In this document: positions 1 to 8,094 of the stretch, one piece after another
Numbering within the stretch: the first letter of the stretch is position 1
Layout: each line of letters starts with the position of its first letter
Assembly (NCBI GenBank): GCA_016709145.1
Contig: JADJEK010000014.1
Coordinates: 59,676 to 123,675, forward strand
DNA from: Planctomycetota bacterium
Lineage (GTDB): Bacteria > Planctomycetota > B15-G4 > JADJEK01
Length of the DNA stretch: 64,000 bases
Direction of reading: 5' to 3'
Translations under genes and position numbers: made by a program
The notes under the pieces: model-generated
Told to the model about the DNA's origin: nothing
The model's input: only the letters and a program-made list of their open reading frames with translations
Database searches by the model: none

Positions 1-1197
1 CCGCTCGCGTTGCTGTGCCTGTGGGCCTGGTCGGTGCCGTTCTGGCTGTTCTTCGAGGTGGTCAACCTCCGGCTCGAGAACTGGTACTACGCCGGCGCTC
101 CGAGCGATCCGCTGGCGTCGCGCCTGTTCCTGCTGGCGTCGTTCGCGACGGTATTGCCGGGGATGTTCGAGGTCGCCGACCTGCTCGACGCCCACGGTCT
201 GTTCGCCGGGGTCCGATGCAAGCCGCTGCCGCTCACGATCGCGACGCGCACGTATTGCTTCGTGGCCGGCGTGGCGATGATCGTCGTGCTGCTCGCGCTG
301 CCCGAGGTCGGCTATCCGCTGGCGTGGGTCGTGCTGATCTTCGTGCTCGAGCCGTTCAACGTGCAGCCCCGCTGGAACGGGCTGCTGCGCGATCTCGCGT
401 TCGGGCAGCCCGGCCGCATCCTGCGGCTGGTCGTCGCTGGCCTGATCTGCGGCGTGTTCTGGGAAGCGATGAACATGCCGGCTCGCGCGCGCTGGATCTA
501 CACCGTGCCACTGTTCGACGCGACGATCGGCGTCGAGATGCCGCCGATCGGGTTCCTCGGCTTCGCGCCGTTCGCGCTCGAGGCCTACGCGTTCGTACGA
601 GCCCTCGAGATCCAAGGACTGTCGGTGCCCTGGGAGCCCGATCCGGGGCGAGCGCGGCCTCTCCCGCCGTGGTTCCGCCTGTTCGCCGTACCTGCCGTGG
701 TCACGTCGACGGCGTTGCTCGGCATCGGCGCGCTGGAGCGCTGGACGGTCGACTCGCGCCTCGAATCCACGGCCGGCCTACCGACCGTGACGCGCCGCGA
801 GGCGCGAATCCTGGCGGCCCTGGAGCTCGACGACCCCCGTGACCTCGCCGCGATCGGCCCGGACTCGCGGCCGATCGGGGTAGTCGACCTCGCCAAGACC
901 CTGTTCGTCGACGACGCGCGCGCGGTCGAACTGGTCGAGTTCGCGCGCCTGGCCGAGCTTCGCGGACTCGGGGTCGCGAGGGCGCGACTGCTGGCACAGG
1001 TCGGCATCGGCACCGTGGCGAGCCTCGCGGCCGCCGAGCCGACCGACCTCTACGACCGCCTTGTCGCGCTCGGCGAACCGGCCCGCTCAGTGCGACCTCG
1101 CCGAGTTCGCGGCTGGATTCGCGGAGCGCGCAAGGCCATGGGAGAGAACACGATCGGATTCGATACGAGCTTCCGTTCCGCGCCCGACTCTCCCTAG
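1..1197 (+). CDS. Multi-pass membrane protein with C-terminal helix-hairpin-helix-like domain (5' partial)
   Basis: The reading frame is open to the left edge, so the N-terminus lies outside the window; the first in-window start-like codon is TTG at 10. About 230 residues form several hydrophobic segments (for example LCLWAWSVPFWLFFEVV and YCFVAGVAMIVVLLAL). A soluble tail of about 110 residues carries two helix-hairpin-helix-like units (ELRGLGVARARLLAQVGIG), which resembles DUF4332-type tails. The membrane part is not recognised as a named family. The tail is usually associated with nucleic-acid or protein contacts, but no function can be assigned. The gene stands alone; the next gene starts 325 bp downstream beyond a palindrome-rich spacer. 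Confidence 0.75.
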   Translation, partial: PLALLCLWAWSVPFWLFFEVVNLRLENWYYAGAPSDPLASRLFLLASFATVLPGMFEVADLLDAHGLFAGVRCKPLPLTIATRTYCFVAGVAMIVVLLALPEVGYPLAWVVLIFVLEPFNVQPRWNGLLRDLAFGQPGRILRLVVAGLICGVFWEAMNMPARARWIYTVPLFDATIGVEMPPIGFLGFAPFALEAYAFVRALEIQGLSVPWEPDPGRARPLPPWFRLFAVPAVVTSTALLGIGALERWTVDSRLESTAGLPTVTRREARILAALELDDPRDLAAIGPDSRPIGVVDLAKTLFVDDARAVELVEFARLAELRGLGVARARLLAQVGIGTVASLAAAEPTDLYDRLVALGEPARSVRPRRVRGWIRGARKAMGENTIGFDTSFRSAPDSP

Positions 1198-1285
1198 AAT
1201 CCCCGCCTCGTGTTTCGATCTGGTCGGTTCGCATCCATCGAGGGCGGTGAATCGCCCGGTGCTCGCGCGACCCGGCGCCGTGTGA

Positions 1286-1320
1286 GAGAACGTGAATCAA
1301 TCCGATTGACTCACGTTCTC
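1286..1320. repeat. Hairpin, 15-bp arms with one mismatch
   Basis: Arms GAGAACGTGAATCAA (1286-1300) and TTGACTCACGTTCTC (1306-1320) pair with one mismatch around a 5-nt loop. It lies about 90 bp after the stop of the preceding gene and could terminate that transcript, but no T-run follows. Confidence 0.6.
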
Positions 1321-1339
1321 GGCCTCACCAGGTGTTGCT

Positions 1340-1419
1340 CGGCGACGGCAGTCGCCGAATTCACAGACGATTCGCGTTGGACGAACGCGGTTCACCTGTG
1401 AATACGGCGGCTGCCGCCG
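1340..1419. repeat. Small nested palindromic element, 80 bp
   Basis: The left arm (1340-1366, ending CCGAATTCACAG) and the right arm (1396-1419, starting CTGTGAATACGG) are imperfect inverted copies. Each contains its own GC-rich mini-palindrome (GGCGACGGCAGTCGCC and GGCGGCTGCCGCC). The same arm design, a GGCGGC/GCCGCC hairpin joined to ATTCAC, recurs in the element at 33,637-33,799, which suggests a dispersed repeat family. No coding content. Confidence 0.5.
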
Positions 1420-1440
1420 CCTCGGACACCTTGTGCGTTC

Positions 1441-1483
1441 GGCTGTGAACGAATCGGGGGCGGCCCCCGATTCGTTCACAGCC
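1441..1483. repeat. Perfect 20-bp-arm palindrome
   Basis: Arms 1441-1460 and 1464-1483 are exact reverse complements around a 3-nt loop (CGG). It sits 40 bp before the start codon of the beta-helix gene, so it would fold in that gene's leader if transcription begins upstream. The arm sequence GTGAACGA-ATCGG resembles the arm at 33,675 (GTGAACGAGATCGG). Confidence 0.8.
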
Positions 1484-1522
1484 TCTGAGTGTCCTCTCCT
1501 TTCGATCGCAAGGACCCATCGC

Positions 1523-3037
1523 ATGAAGAGCCTCGTGAACCGTCTCCGGATCGCCGTGCCCTGCCTGTTCATCGCCGCAGTGGCCGGATCGGCCGCGAGC
1601 GCCGCGACGATCAACGTTCCGGCGAACTTCCCGACGATCCAGGCGGCGATCGATGCCGCGCTCCCCGGCGACACGATCGTGGTCGCGAAGGGCGTCTACG
1701 AAGAGGTGTTGAACGTCCCCAACACGCTGACCGGCCTCACGCTGCGCGGCAAGAAGGGTGCGATCCTCGACGCGCGGCCGAACGGCGTCGATTCTGGCGC
1801 GGCGATCGTCGTGGTCGCGAACACGGTGACGGTGCGCGACCTCACCATCCGCCATGCAGCCGACATCGTCAGCAACGACGGTGACGGCATCCGCGTGACC
1901 GGGACCGGCTTCATCGGACGCAACCTCACGATCCAACACTGCGAAGGCAACGGCGTGACGATCGCGGGCACCGGCGCGTTGCTCGACAACGTCACGATCT
2001 CGGCGACGGACGACGGCGTGAACTTCTCGGTCTCGACCGTCACGCTGCGACGTGTGCGGACGAACGGCACGCAATCCGCCGGCATCGCCGGATCGGGTTC
2101 GACGATCGTCGTCGATCGCTGCACGATCCGCGACCCGAACGACAACGGCATCGACATCGTCGGATCGACCGCGACGCTGACCAAGAACACCGTGACCAAT
2201 TGCGACGCCACGGCGATCGCCATCACGGGCAGCGGCGCCACGCTGACGCAGAACACCATCACGGGCGCGCAGAGCGACGGCATCGTGATCATCGGGAACA
2301 CCGCGGCGCTGACGAAGAACAAGCTGCGCTCGATCGGCAGCGCAGCGATCGTGATCGCCGGCAACACCGCGAACGTGACGAAGAACACTGCCGACGACGC
2401 CGAGCAACTCATGTCGATCACCGGCACCGGCAACTCGGCGATCGGCAACGTCGGCCGTCGCGTCGTCGACGGTCTCAACATCGTCGGCACCACCAACAAC
2501 GTGGGCGACAACGTCCTGCGCGACGTGACGCATCGTGGCATCGAGATCAGCGGCGCCAGCGGCGGCAGTTCGTTGATCGCGAACGACGTCCGTAACTGCG
2601 GAGTCGAGGGCATCCTGTGCTCGTCCGACACCGTCACGATCGCGGGCAACTCGCTGCGCAACTGCGGCAACTACGGCGACCCGGCGATCCTCGTGACCGC
2701 GAGCTCGACCGACGTGACCGGCAACACCGTGCGGAATGCGCGATCGGACGCGATCCGCGTCAACGGCGCGTCGAACTCGATCGCGGCCAACGTCTGCCAG
2801 AACAACCTCGAGGACGGCATCGACGTCGAGGGCGGCGCGAACAACACGCTCAGCAACAACAACTGCTCGTCGAACTCCGCCGAAGGCATCGAGAACAACG
2901 GCAGCAACACGACGATCCAGAACTGCACGGCGTCGAAGAACCGCATCGACATCGCCAACGACGGCACGCTCGGCGCGTTCAACTTCAACGTGTTCACGAC
3001 CGGTGGCCAGGCGACGCCGCCGGAAGTCGACGGCTGA
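1523..3037 (+). CDS. Secreted right-handed parallel beta-helix repeat protein
   Basis: This 504-residue protein starts with a clear Sec signal peptide (MKSLVNRLRIAVPCLFIAAV, cleavage near residue 27), which decides the start; an in-frame extension 30 codons upstream reads through the leader palindrome and is unlikely. The mature part opens with a typical beta-helix cap (NFPTIQAAIDAALPGDTIVV) and continues as roughly fifteen repeats of about 22-24 residues rich in Gly, Asn, Thr and Val with a recurring GNT pattern, as in PbH1/NosD-like pectate-lyase folds. No catalytic residues of a named polysaccharide lyase can be picked out. It is probably extracellular or surface-located, as an adhesin or carbohydrate-active protein. 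It is a single gene, convergent with the glycan operon. Confidence 0.85.
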   Translation: MKSLVNRLRIAVPCLFIAAVAGSAASAATINVPANFPTIQAAIDAALPGDTIVVAKGVYEEVLNVPNTLTGLTLRGKKGAILDARPNGVDSGAAIVVVANTVTVRDLTIRHAADIVSNDGDGIRVTGTGFIGRNLTIQHCEGNGVTIAGTGALLDNVTISATDDGVNFSVSTVTLRRVRTNGTQSAGIAGSGSTIVVDRCTIRDPNDNGIDIVGSTATLTKNTVTNCDATAIAITGSGATLTQNTITGAQSDGIVIIGNTAALTKNKLRSIGSAAIVIAGNTANVTKNTADDAEQLMSITGTGNSAIGNVGRRVVDGLNIVGTTNNVGDNVLRDVTHRGIEISGASGGSSLIANDVRNCGVEGILCSSDTVTIAGNSLRNCGNYGDPAILVTASSTDVTGNTVRNARSDAIRVNGASNSIAANVCQNNLEDGIDVEGGANNTLSNNNCSSNSAEGIENNGSNTTIQNCTASKNRIDIANDGTLGAFNFNVFTTGGQATPPEVDG

Positions 3038-3060
3038 TCCGCGGACTCGCAACGAGCTTT

Positions 3061-3107
3061 GCGCGCGCAAGGGGGGCCGCTCCATCCGGGAGCGGCCCCC
3101 CTTGCGC
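3061..3107. terminator. Bidirectional stem-loop terminator
   Basis: A perfect 21-bp stem (3061-3081 with 3087-3107) with a 5-nt loop lies between two convergent stop codons, 24 bp after one and 36 bp before the other. The arms are G/C rich (GGGGGGCCGCTCC). There is no strong T-run, but the position fits a shared terminator. Confidence 0.75.
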
Positions 3108-3142
3108 GCTTCGCGGAACCGGGGGCCCCGGGAACTGGGAAC

Positions 3143-4555
3143 CTACGAACCCGCCCCATCCGAGTGGGCACGCAGCGCCTGCTCGAGATCGTGGATGCGG
3201 CGGCGCTGCTCCGCGACGATGTCTTCCCACTTCTCGATCCGGACGAGTTCCTGGAACGCGGTCTCGCGCCGGTTCCACTCGTCGCGCAGCCGCTCGGCGT
3301 CGTCGCGTGGCGGCGGCGGCGCCGTGGCTTTGCCGAGGGCCTGGGCGTAAATCGCCTCGAGCCGCGCTGCGTGCTCGGCGAAGGTCGCGAGCTTCGGCCC
3401 CGCGGCGGCGCGCATGGCCTCGAGGCGCTGCGGTTCGTCGACCAATTGCGCGAGCTTGCCCGCGAGGTCCGCAGCGTCGTTCGGTGTGAACGTCAGCACG
3501 CGACCGGTCGCGCGCTCCTCGAGCGCTCCGGCCGCGGCGGCCACGATCGGCACGCCGAAAAGCGTGGCCTCGTCGAGGATGAACGAATACGACTCGCGCG
3601 CCAGCGTCGGGATCACCGCGACGTCCATCGTCGCGTGCTCCAGATCGGCGACGCGGAAGCGGCCGTGGAACCGGACGTCGCCGCCCTCCGCGAGTCGTTC
3701 GAGCCGCTCCTTGTACTCGGGCGACGACGCCTCGCCGTGGAGGTGGATCACGAGGCGATCACGGCGCGCGCATTGCCGGGCCGCCTGGAGCAACACGTGT
3801 GCACCCTTCAGCGGATGCAGGTGGCTCCAGTACGCGACGTGCAGCTTGCCGTCGGTGCCGCGCGGCGGCGCGTTGCGCGGCGTCTCCTCGAGCGAGCCGT
3901 GCGGCAACGTCACGAGCTGCGCCGCGGTGTAGCCGAGCATGCGGCCGAGGAACGTGCCGTGCGACGTCGACGGCGTGATCACGCACGCCGCGAGTTCGAG
4001 TTCCCGCAGCATGTCGGCGCGGTAGCGGCGGATCGCTGCCGTGATCTCCGGGTCGCGCTGGAATCGCCAACGCGGCACGCAGTGGAGACACGCGTCGACG
4101 CCCATCGGCTGCTCGCACGGCTCGTCGCCGGCGGCGCCCTTCAAGCGGAACACGCGCGGACAACTCGGATAGAGGTCGTGCGCGGTCACGACGGTCCGGA
4201 CGCCGAGGCGCGTGGCGATCGTGACGAGGTTCGTGGACAGACGGATCCAATGGTGGACGTGCACGAGGTCGGGACGCAGCGTGCCGACGTGCCGCTCGAA
4301 CTCTTGGGACACCCCGGGATGGAAGCCCTTGTCCCACCGATCGAAGTACAGGTCGTTGCGATGGACGCGCGTGACCGGCACGTCGTCGACGAATCCGCGC
4401 TCGACCTCGAGATCCTTGCGCCATTCGAGCGAACCCGCGAACACGTGCGGGGAGTGCCCGACGCGGCGTTGCTCGCGCACCAGTCGCGCCACGTAGAGCT
4501 CGGTGCCGCCGATGACTTCGGGCGGATAGCCGTGGACGACATGCAAGATCTTCAC
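3143..4555 (-). CDS. Glycosyltransferase family 4 with C-terminal coiled coil
   Basis: This 470-residue GT-B enzyme begins at GTG. It shows the N-terminal donor-site loop GGTEL (16-20), the HVHHW acceptor-side motif near 99-103, and a cysteine-bearing insertion after THxD-like AHDLYPSCPR (Cys 132, 147, 156, 159). A GT4 C-terminal half contains HPLKGAHVLLQA and the E-x7-E region (ESYSFILDEATLFGVP). About 60 charged residues at the end look like a coiled coil (RDEWNRRETAFQELVRIEKW). It is the last gene of the eight-gene glycan operon; its GTG overlaps the upstream TGA by 3 bases, implying translational coupling. It probably adds a sugar to a lipid-linked glycan on the cytoplasmic side. Donor and acceptor cannot be read from sequence. 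Confidence 0.88.
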   Translation of the reverse strand: MKILHVVHGYPPEVIGGTELYVARLVREQRRVGHSPHVFAGSLEWRKDLEVERGFVDDVPVTRVHRNDLYFDRWDKGFHPGVSQEFERHVGTLRPDLVHVHHWIRLSTNLVTIATRLGVRTVVTAHDLYPSCPRVFRLKGAAGDEPCEQPMGVDACLHCVPRWRFQRDPEITAAIRRYRADMLRELELAACVITPSTSHGTFLGRMLGYTAAQLVTLPHGSLEETPRNAPPRGTDGKLHVAYWSHLHPLKGAHVLLQAARQCARRDRLVIHLHGEASSPEYKERLERLAEGGDVRFHGRFRVADLEHATMDVAVIPTLARESYSFILDEATLFGVPIVAAAAGALEERATGRVLTFTPNDAADLAGKLAQLVDEPQRLEAMRAAAGPKLATFAEHAARLEAIYAQALGKATAPPPPRDDAERLRDEWNRRETAFQELVRIEKWEDIVAEQRRRIHDLEQALRAHSDGAGS

Positions 4556-5976
4556 GTGCGGACCTCGCTGACTCGGTGCCGGTCGACCAGTGCCCGCAGC
4601 TCGTCCTCGACGCGATCGACGTGAGCCGCGAGCGTGAGCGGCACCGGCGCCGCGGCGCGCATGCGTTCGATCGCGGTGCGATCGTGGACCAACACCGCGA
4701 ACGTCCGCGCGAGCGCTTTGGCGTCGCCCGGCGGGAACAACAAGCCGTCGACGTCGTGCCGCACGGCCTCGGCCATGCCGCCGAGGTTCGACGCCACGAC
4801 CGGCACGCCGGCGGCGCGTGCCTCTTGGATCACGATCGGGAAGTTCTCGAACCAGATCGACGGTACGACCAAGACGTCGATCTGCGCGAATGCCTTGGCC
4901 AGATCGCGACGCGGGACCGGACCCTTCAACTCGACGTTCAGCCCCTGCGCCAATTGCTCGAGCCGAGCGACGTAGTCCGGGTAGTAGTCGCGCCGGCCGA
5001 ACACGAGCAAGCGGCCGTGGCCCTTCATGTACCGCATGGCCTCGATCGCCACGTGGACGCCCTTGTGCGGCGCCAGCGTGCCGATGAAGCCGAACACGAC
5101 CTCGTCGTGCTCGCGTCGGCGACGCTCGGCGTGCGGAGGCATCTCGATGCCGAGCGGCAGCACGTGGATCTTGCGTTTCGACAGACCGAACGCCGTCATG
5201 CCCTCGCGCACCGTCCGCGACGGCGCCAGGAACCGATCGACGTGGCGCGCGAGCGCGAGGAACGCCTTCGCGCGCCGCTTGAACAATGGCGCGAACGAAT
5301 CGACGCGTGCGCGCCGCGCGCGATCGGCGGCCTCGCCGGGCTCGGAGCTCTCGGGCTCACCGCCGCCACCGCGTACGAGCGGCAATCCGCGCAACACGTC
5401 GACCACCGGAGCCAGGTCGAACCCGGCGACGTTTTTCGTCCAGCGGATCGCGGAGATCATGCGCTGCTGGAACCTGGTCTGCGCGAACTTGAAGTCGGCC
5501 ATGCAGTTCGCGCACTTCTTCGGTTCCGGGCCGCTGCAGACACGCTCGCCGTGCTCGAGCAATTGCCCGAAGCGCGCACAGGCCAGGAAGAAGTCGTGCA
5601 GCGTCATCAACACCGGAATGCCGCGCTCCTTCGCGATCGCGGGCAATCCCATCGACAGCAGCATCACGTGTTGCACATGCACGACGTCGGGCTTCGTCTC
5701 GTCCAGCACCACGCGGAACTGACGCTCGACCTCGGGATTCGTGAAGGTCTCGTCGAACGACTCGTACAGCAGGTTGTTCGTCAGCACGTGACACGGGATG
5801 CCGTGCCAATCACGCCGTTCCAACGTGTAGTTGTGCCGCGACAACACCTTCTCGGTGAAGAACAGGTGCACGTCGTGGCCACGCTCGCGCAAGGCGCGCG
5901 CGATGCTGTCGGTGTAGACCTCGGTGCCGGCCGAATGCCGCGGCAGGAAGAAGTGCAAGACGAGCAGCACTCTCAT
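4552..5976 (-). CDS. Glycosyltransferase family 4
   Basis: This 474-residue GT-B protein was placed at the ATG overlapping the upstream TGA (ATGA), because the sequence there opens with a proper Rossmann strand (MRVLLVLHFFLPRHSAGTEV). It carries the same cysteine insertion as its neighbours (Cys 133, 147, 155, 158 after LHDFFLACARF). The C-terminal domain has GTLAPHKGVHVAIEAM and ENFPIVIQEARAAGVPVVAS, the ExFP/E-x7-E donor-binding region of GT4. The middle (about 190-240) is a charged, Gly/Arg-rich insertion not usual in the family. It is part of the surface-glycan operon; substrate unknown. Confidence 0.9.
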   Translation of the reverse strand: MRVLLVLHFFLPRHSAGTEVYTDSIARALRERGHDVHLFFTEKVLSRHNYTLERRDWHGIPCHVLTNNLLYESFDETFTNPEVERQFRVVLDETKPDVVHVQHVMLLSMGLPAIAKERGIPVLMTLHDFFLACARFGQLLEHGERVCSGPEPKKCANCMADFKFAQTRFQQRMISAIRWTKNVAGFDLAPVVDVLRGLPLVRGGGGEPESSEPGEAADRARRARVDSFAPLFKRRAKAFLALARHVDRFLAPSRTVREGMTAFGLSKRKIHVLPLGIEMPPHAERRRREHDEVVFGFIGTLAPHKGVHVAIEAMRYMKGHGRLLVFGRRDYYPDYVARLEQLAQGLNVELKGPVPRRDLAKAFAQIDVLVVPSIWFENFPIVIQEARAAGVPVVASNLGGMAEAVRHDVDGLLFPPGDAKALARTFAVLVHDRTAIERMRAAAPVPLTLAAHVDRVEDELRALVDRHRVSEVRT

Positions 5977-6926
5977 GCGCGACGCGCTCCCGGCTTCATG
6001 AAGCGCGACACGCGCTTTGGAGTCACCGCGCGTCCGAGCCATCCGTCCTTCAGGCCGACGAGCTTCGCCCACGCGGCGTTCCCACGCCCACGCGCGACGG
6101 CGACCGCGAACGCGAGCGGCCAGGCCAGCACGTCGAACACGAACCAACCGAACCAGCCGCGCCAACTGCCGTGGCGCCGCAGGAAGTGCACCGAGTTCAC
6201 GGCGTTCATGTACTTGCGCGCCGCGGTGTAGCCGCCGCCGGTCGAAGCCGACGCGTCGTGGACGGCGACCGCGCTGGCGACGTAGCGATTCTCGAAACCC
6301 GCGCGCGCCGCGCGCTGGCCGAACTCGACGTCTTCCATGTAGCAGAAGAACGATTCGTCGAAGACGCCGGCGCGCTCGAACACCGCGCGACGCACGAGCA
6401 GCGCGGCGCCCGGCACGTAGTCGACCGCGGAGTCCTCGCGGAAGCAGCCGTTCCACACCCGGCCGTGGCCGCGCAGGCGCGACACGTTCTGCCGATGCGT
6501 GAGCTCGCCGCCGGCCGCCCAGATCCGCTGCGGCGCGCCCGGCAGCAGCACCATCGGACCGGCCACGCCGACGTGCTCGTCCCGATCGAGTGCGGCTTCG
6601 AGTTCCGCCAAGCAGTCCGGGTCGAGTTCGACGTCGTTGTTCAGGATCAGCACGCGATCCGCGCCACGCTCGAGCGCGTGGGCGATGCCGAGGTTGATGC
6701 CGCCGCCGTAGCCGAGGTTCGTGCGCGCGACGTGGATCTGCACGTTCGGCAACGCCGCGCGCAGTCGCATCACCGAGTCGTCGTGGGACGCGTTGTCGAC
6801 CACCACGATCGCGGGCGCGCGTGGGCGCGAGCGTTCGAGCGCCGCGACGCAGCGCAGCGTGTGCTCCGCGCCGTTCCAATTGAGCACGATGGCGACGGTG
6901 CCGCCGCTGACCCGGGGAGCCGACAT
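5973..6926 (-). CDS. Glycosyltransferase family 2 (rhamnosyltransferase-like)
   Basis: This 317-residue GT-A enzyme has VAIVLNWNGAEHTL, VVVDNASHDDS, LGYGGGINLGI and the metal-binding NND (about 96-98), all typical of the GT2 subgroup often annotated as rhamnosyltransferases. The acceptor region has FCYMEDVEFGQRA, the ED-[VL]-[ED] catalytic signature. I chose the ATG giving MSAPRVSGGT; an in-frame ATG 25 codons upstream adds a basic stretch without family similarity. The stop overlaps the next gene (ATGA). The 97-bp gap before it is the largest inside the operon's glycosyltransferase section. Confidence 0.88.
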   Translation of the reverse strand: MSAPRVSGGTVAIVLNWNGAEHTLRCVAALERSRPRAPAIVVVDNASHDDSVMRLRAALPNVQIHVARTNLGYGGGINLGIAHALERGADRVLILNNDVELDPDCLAELEAALDRDEHVGVAGPMVLLPGAPQRIWAAGGELTHRQNVSRLRGHGRVWNGCFREDSAVDYVPGAALLVRRAVFERAGVFDESFFCYMEDVEFGQRAARAGFENRYVASAVAVHDASASTGGGYTAARKYMNAVNSVHFLRRHGSWRGWFGWFVFDVLAWPLAFAVAVARGRGNAAWAKLVGLKDGWLGRAVTPKRVSRFMKPGARRA

Positions 6927-7023
6927 CGGGCGCGAGTCTACACCCGGACCCCGGCGAAGGACGCGACCGCGTGATCGTGGAATTCCGGGCCGGCCGGCCA
7001 TCGCACCGAACCGACCAGTTCGT

Positions 7024-8091
7024 TCACGGCACGAGCCAGGACACGCAGGCCCACCACACCCGCAGCAGCCCGGACAGCACGCGTTCGCCGAAACTGCCGG
7101 TCTTGCCGCGATCGATGCGCGGCGAGAACGTCAGATCGGGCGCCCCCAGCAGACCGCGATCCCCTCGCGTGCGGAACGCCGCGATCGCCCGCCGTTGGGC
7201 GCGGATCTCGGGGAATTGAGCGATCAGCGACGACTTCGCCTTCACGTATTCGGTCAAAGCGCCTTCGCGCAGCGCGAACACGACGTACGCGACGCCGAGG
7301 AGCAGCAAGCCCGGGAGCGCGAGCACCAACGTGCGCTTGCGGTAGTTCTTCAGCACCACGCGCCACCGATTGCGCGAATGCAAGAACAGTCGCCGCGCCG
7401 GATAGCTCGGCCCGCCCCGGAACGAGATCCCGGCCGTACCCGCGCGATGGTCGACCAGCGCGTCGGGCAACGCACGAATGCGCCAACCGGCGAGCCGCAG
7501 GCGGTACGAGAGGTCGTGATCCTCGAACAGGATGAAGAACGCCGGGTCGTAACCACCGACGGCGCGCAGCTTCGCGCGATCGACGAGCGCCGCCAACGAG
7601 ATGAACGCATCGACGTCGGCCGGCTCGCGCGTGCATTGGTCGACCGGCACGAAGAAATGCCGCAGCGCCATGACACCCGCGTAATGGAACGAGCCGCCGT
7701 CGTAGTGCACGACGTCGGGACGCGCGGCGTCGAGCGCGCGCGGCGCGGCGACGGCCAGATCGCGTTCGCGCTCGAACTCCGCCAACAAACGCTCGACGCA
7801 GCCCTTGCGCACCAGCACGTCCTGATCGAGCTGGAACACGAGGTCGTGCCGCGCCTGCTCCAGTCCGACGTTGCGCGCCGGGCAAGGCCCGTCGTTCGTC
7901 GGCATGCGGATCACGCGAACGTGCGGGAACTCCGCGGCCACCATCTCTGCCGTGCCGTCGGTCGACGCGTTGTCGACGACGAGGATCTCGGCGAACGCGT
8001 ACTGCCCCGGCTCGTGCAACGAACGCAAGCAGTCGCGCAGGTCGTCGCGACCGTTGAACGAGACGATGGACACCGACACCGGCGTGACCAT
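7024..8091 (-). CDS. Glycosyltransferase family 2 with C-terminal membrane segment
   Basis: This 355-residue protein has an N-terminal GT-A fold (SVSIVSFNGRDDL, VVDNASTDGTAEM, FQLDQDV as the DxD-type metal site near 88-91, and FEDHDLSYRLRLAG as the acceptor-side motif). The last third contains one strong hydrophobic segment (LVLALPGLLLLGVAYVVFAL) and a basic tail, so it is probably anchored to the inner membrane. It starts 3 bp after the preceding gene stops. In this operon it most likely extends a surface glycan. Confidence 0.88.
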   Translation of the reverse strand: MVTPVSVSIVSFNGRDDLRDCLRSLHEPGQYAFAEILVVDNASTDGTAEMVAAEFPHVRVIRMPTNDGPCPARNVGLEQARHDLVFQLDQDVLVRKGCVERLLAEFERERDLAVAAPRALDAARPDVVHYDGGSFHYAGVMALRHFFVPVDQCTREPADVDAFISLAALVDRAKLRAVGGYDPAFFILFEDHDLSYRLRLAGWRIRALPDALVDHRAGTAGISFRGGPSYPARRLFLHSRNRWRVVLKNYRKRTLVLALPGLLLLGVAYVVFALREGALTEYVKAKSSLIAQFPEIRAQRRAIAAFRTRGDRGLLGAPDLTFSPRIDRGKTGSFGERVLSGLLRVWWACVSWLVP

Positions 8092-8094
8092 GCG

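Larger units (their letters stand above)
1198..1522. other. Palindrome-rich intergenic spacer
   Basis: This 325-bp spacer lies between two plus-strand genes. It contains three separate inverted repeats, listed individually, and no convincing gene. A TAGAAT hexamer overlaps the end of the upstream gene (1195-1200) and is followed by a C-rich run and GTG at 1210. That GTG opens a 63-codon frame running into the palindromes; I do not believe it is coding, because its composition and lack of motif fit chance. Confidence 0.6.

Noticed and set aside
1210..1401. Small 63-codon gene starting at GTG after TAGAAT
   Set aside because: It runs through two palindromes, has no ribosome site or recognisable protein features, and its composition fits non-coding DNA.
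1441..1483. Palindromes as CRISPR repeats
   Set aside because: They are single inverted repeats, not regularly spaced direct repeats, and no cas gene is present.
1361..3085. Minus-strand 574-codon frame over the beta-helix gene
   Set aside because: It is antisense to a protein with a clear signal peptide and repeats; no motif in the shadow product.
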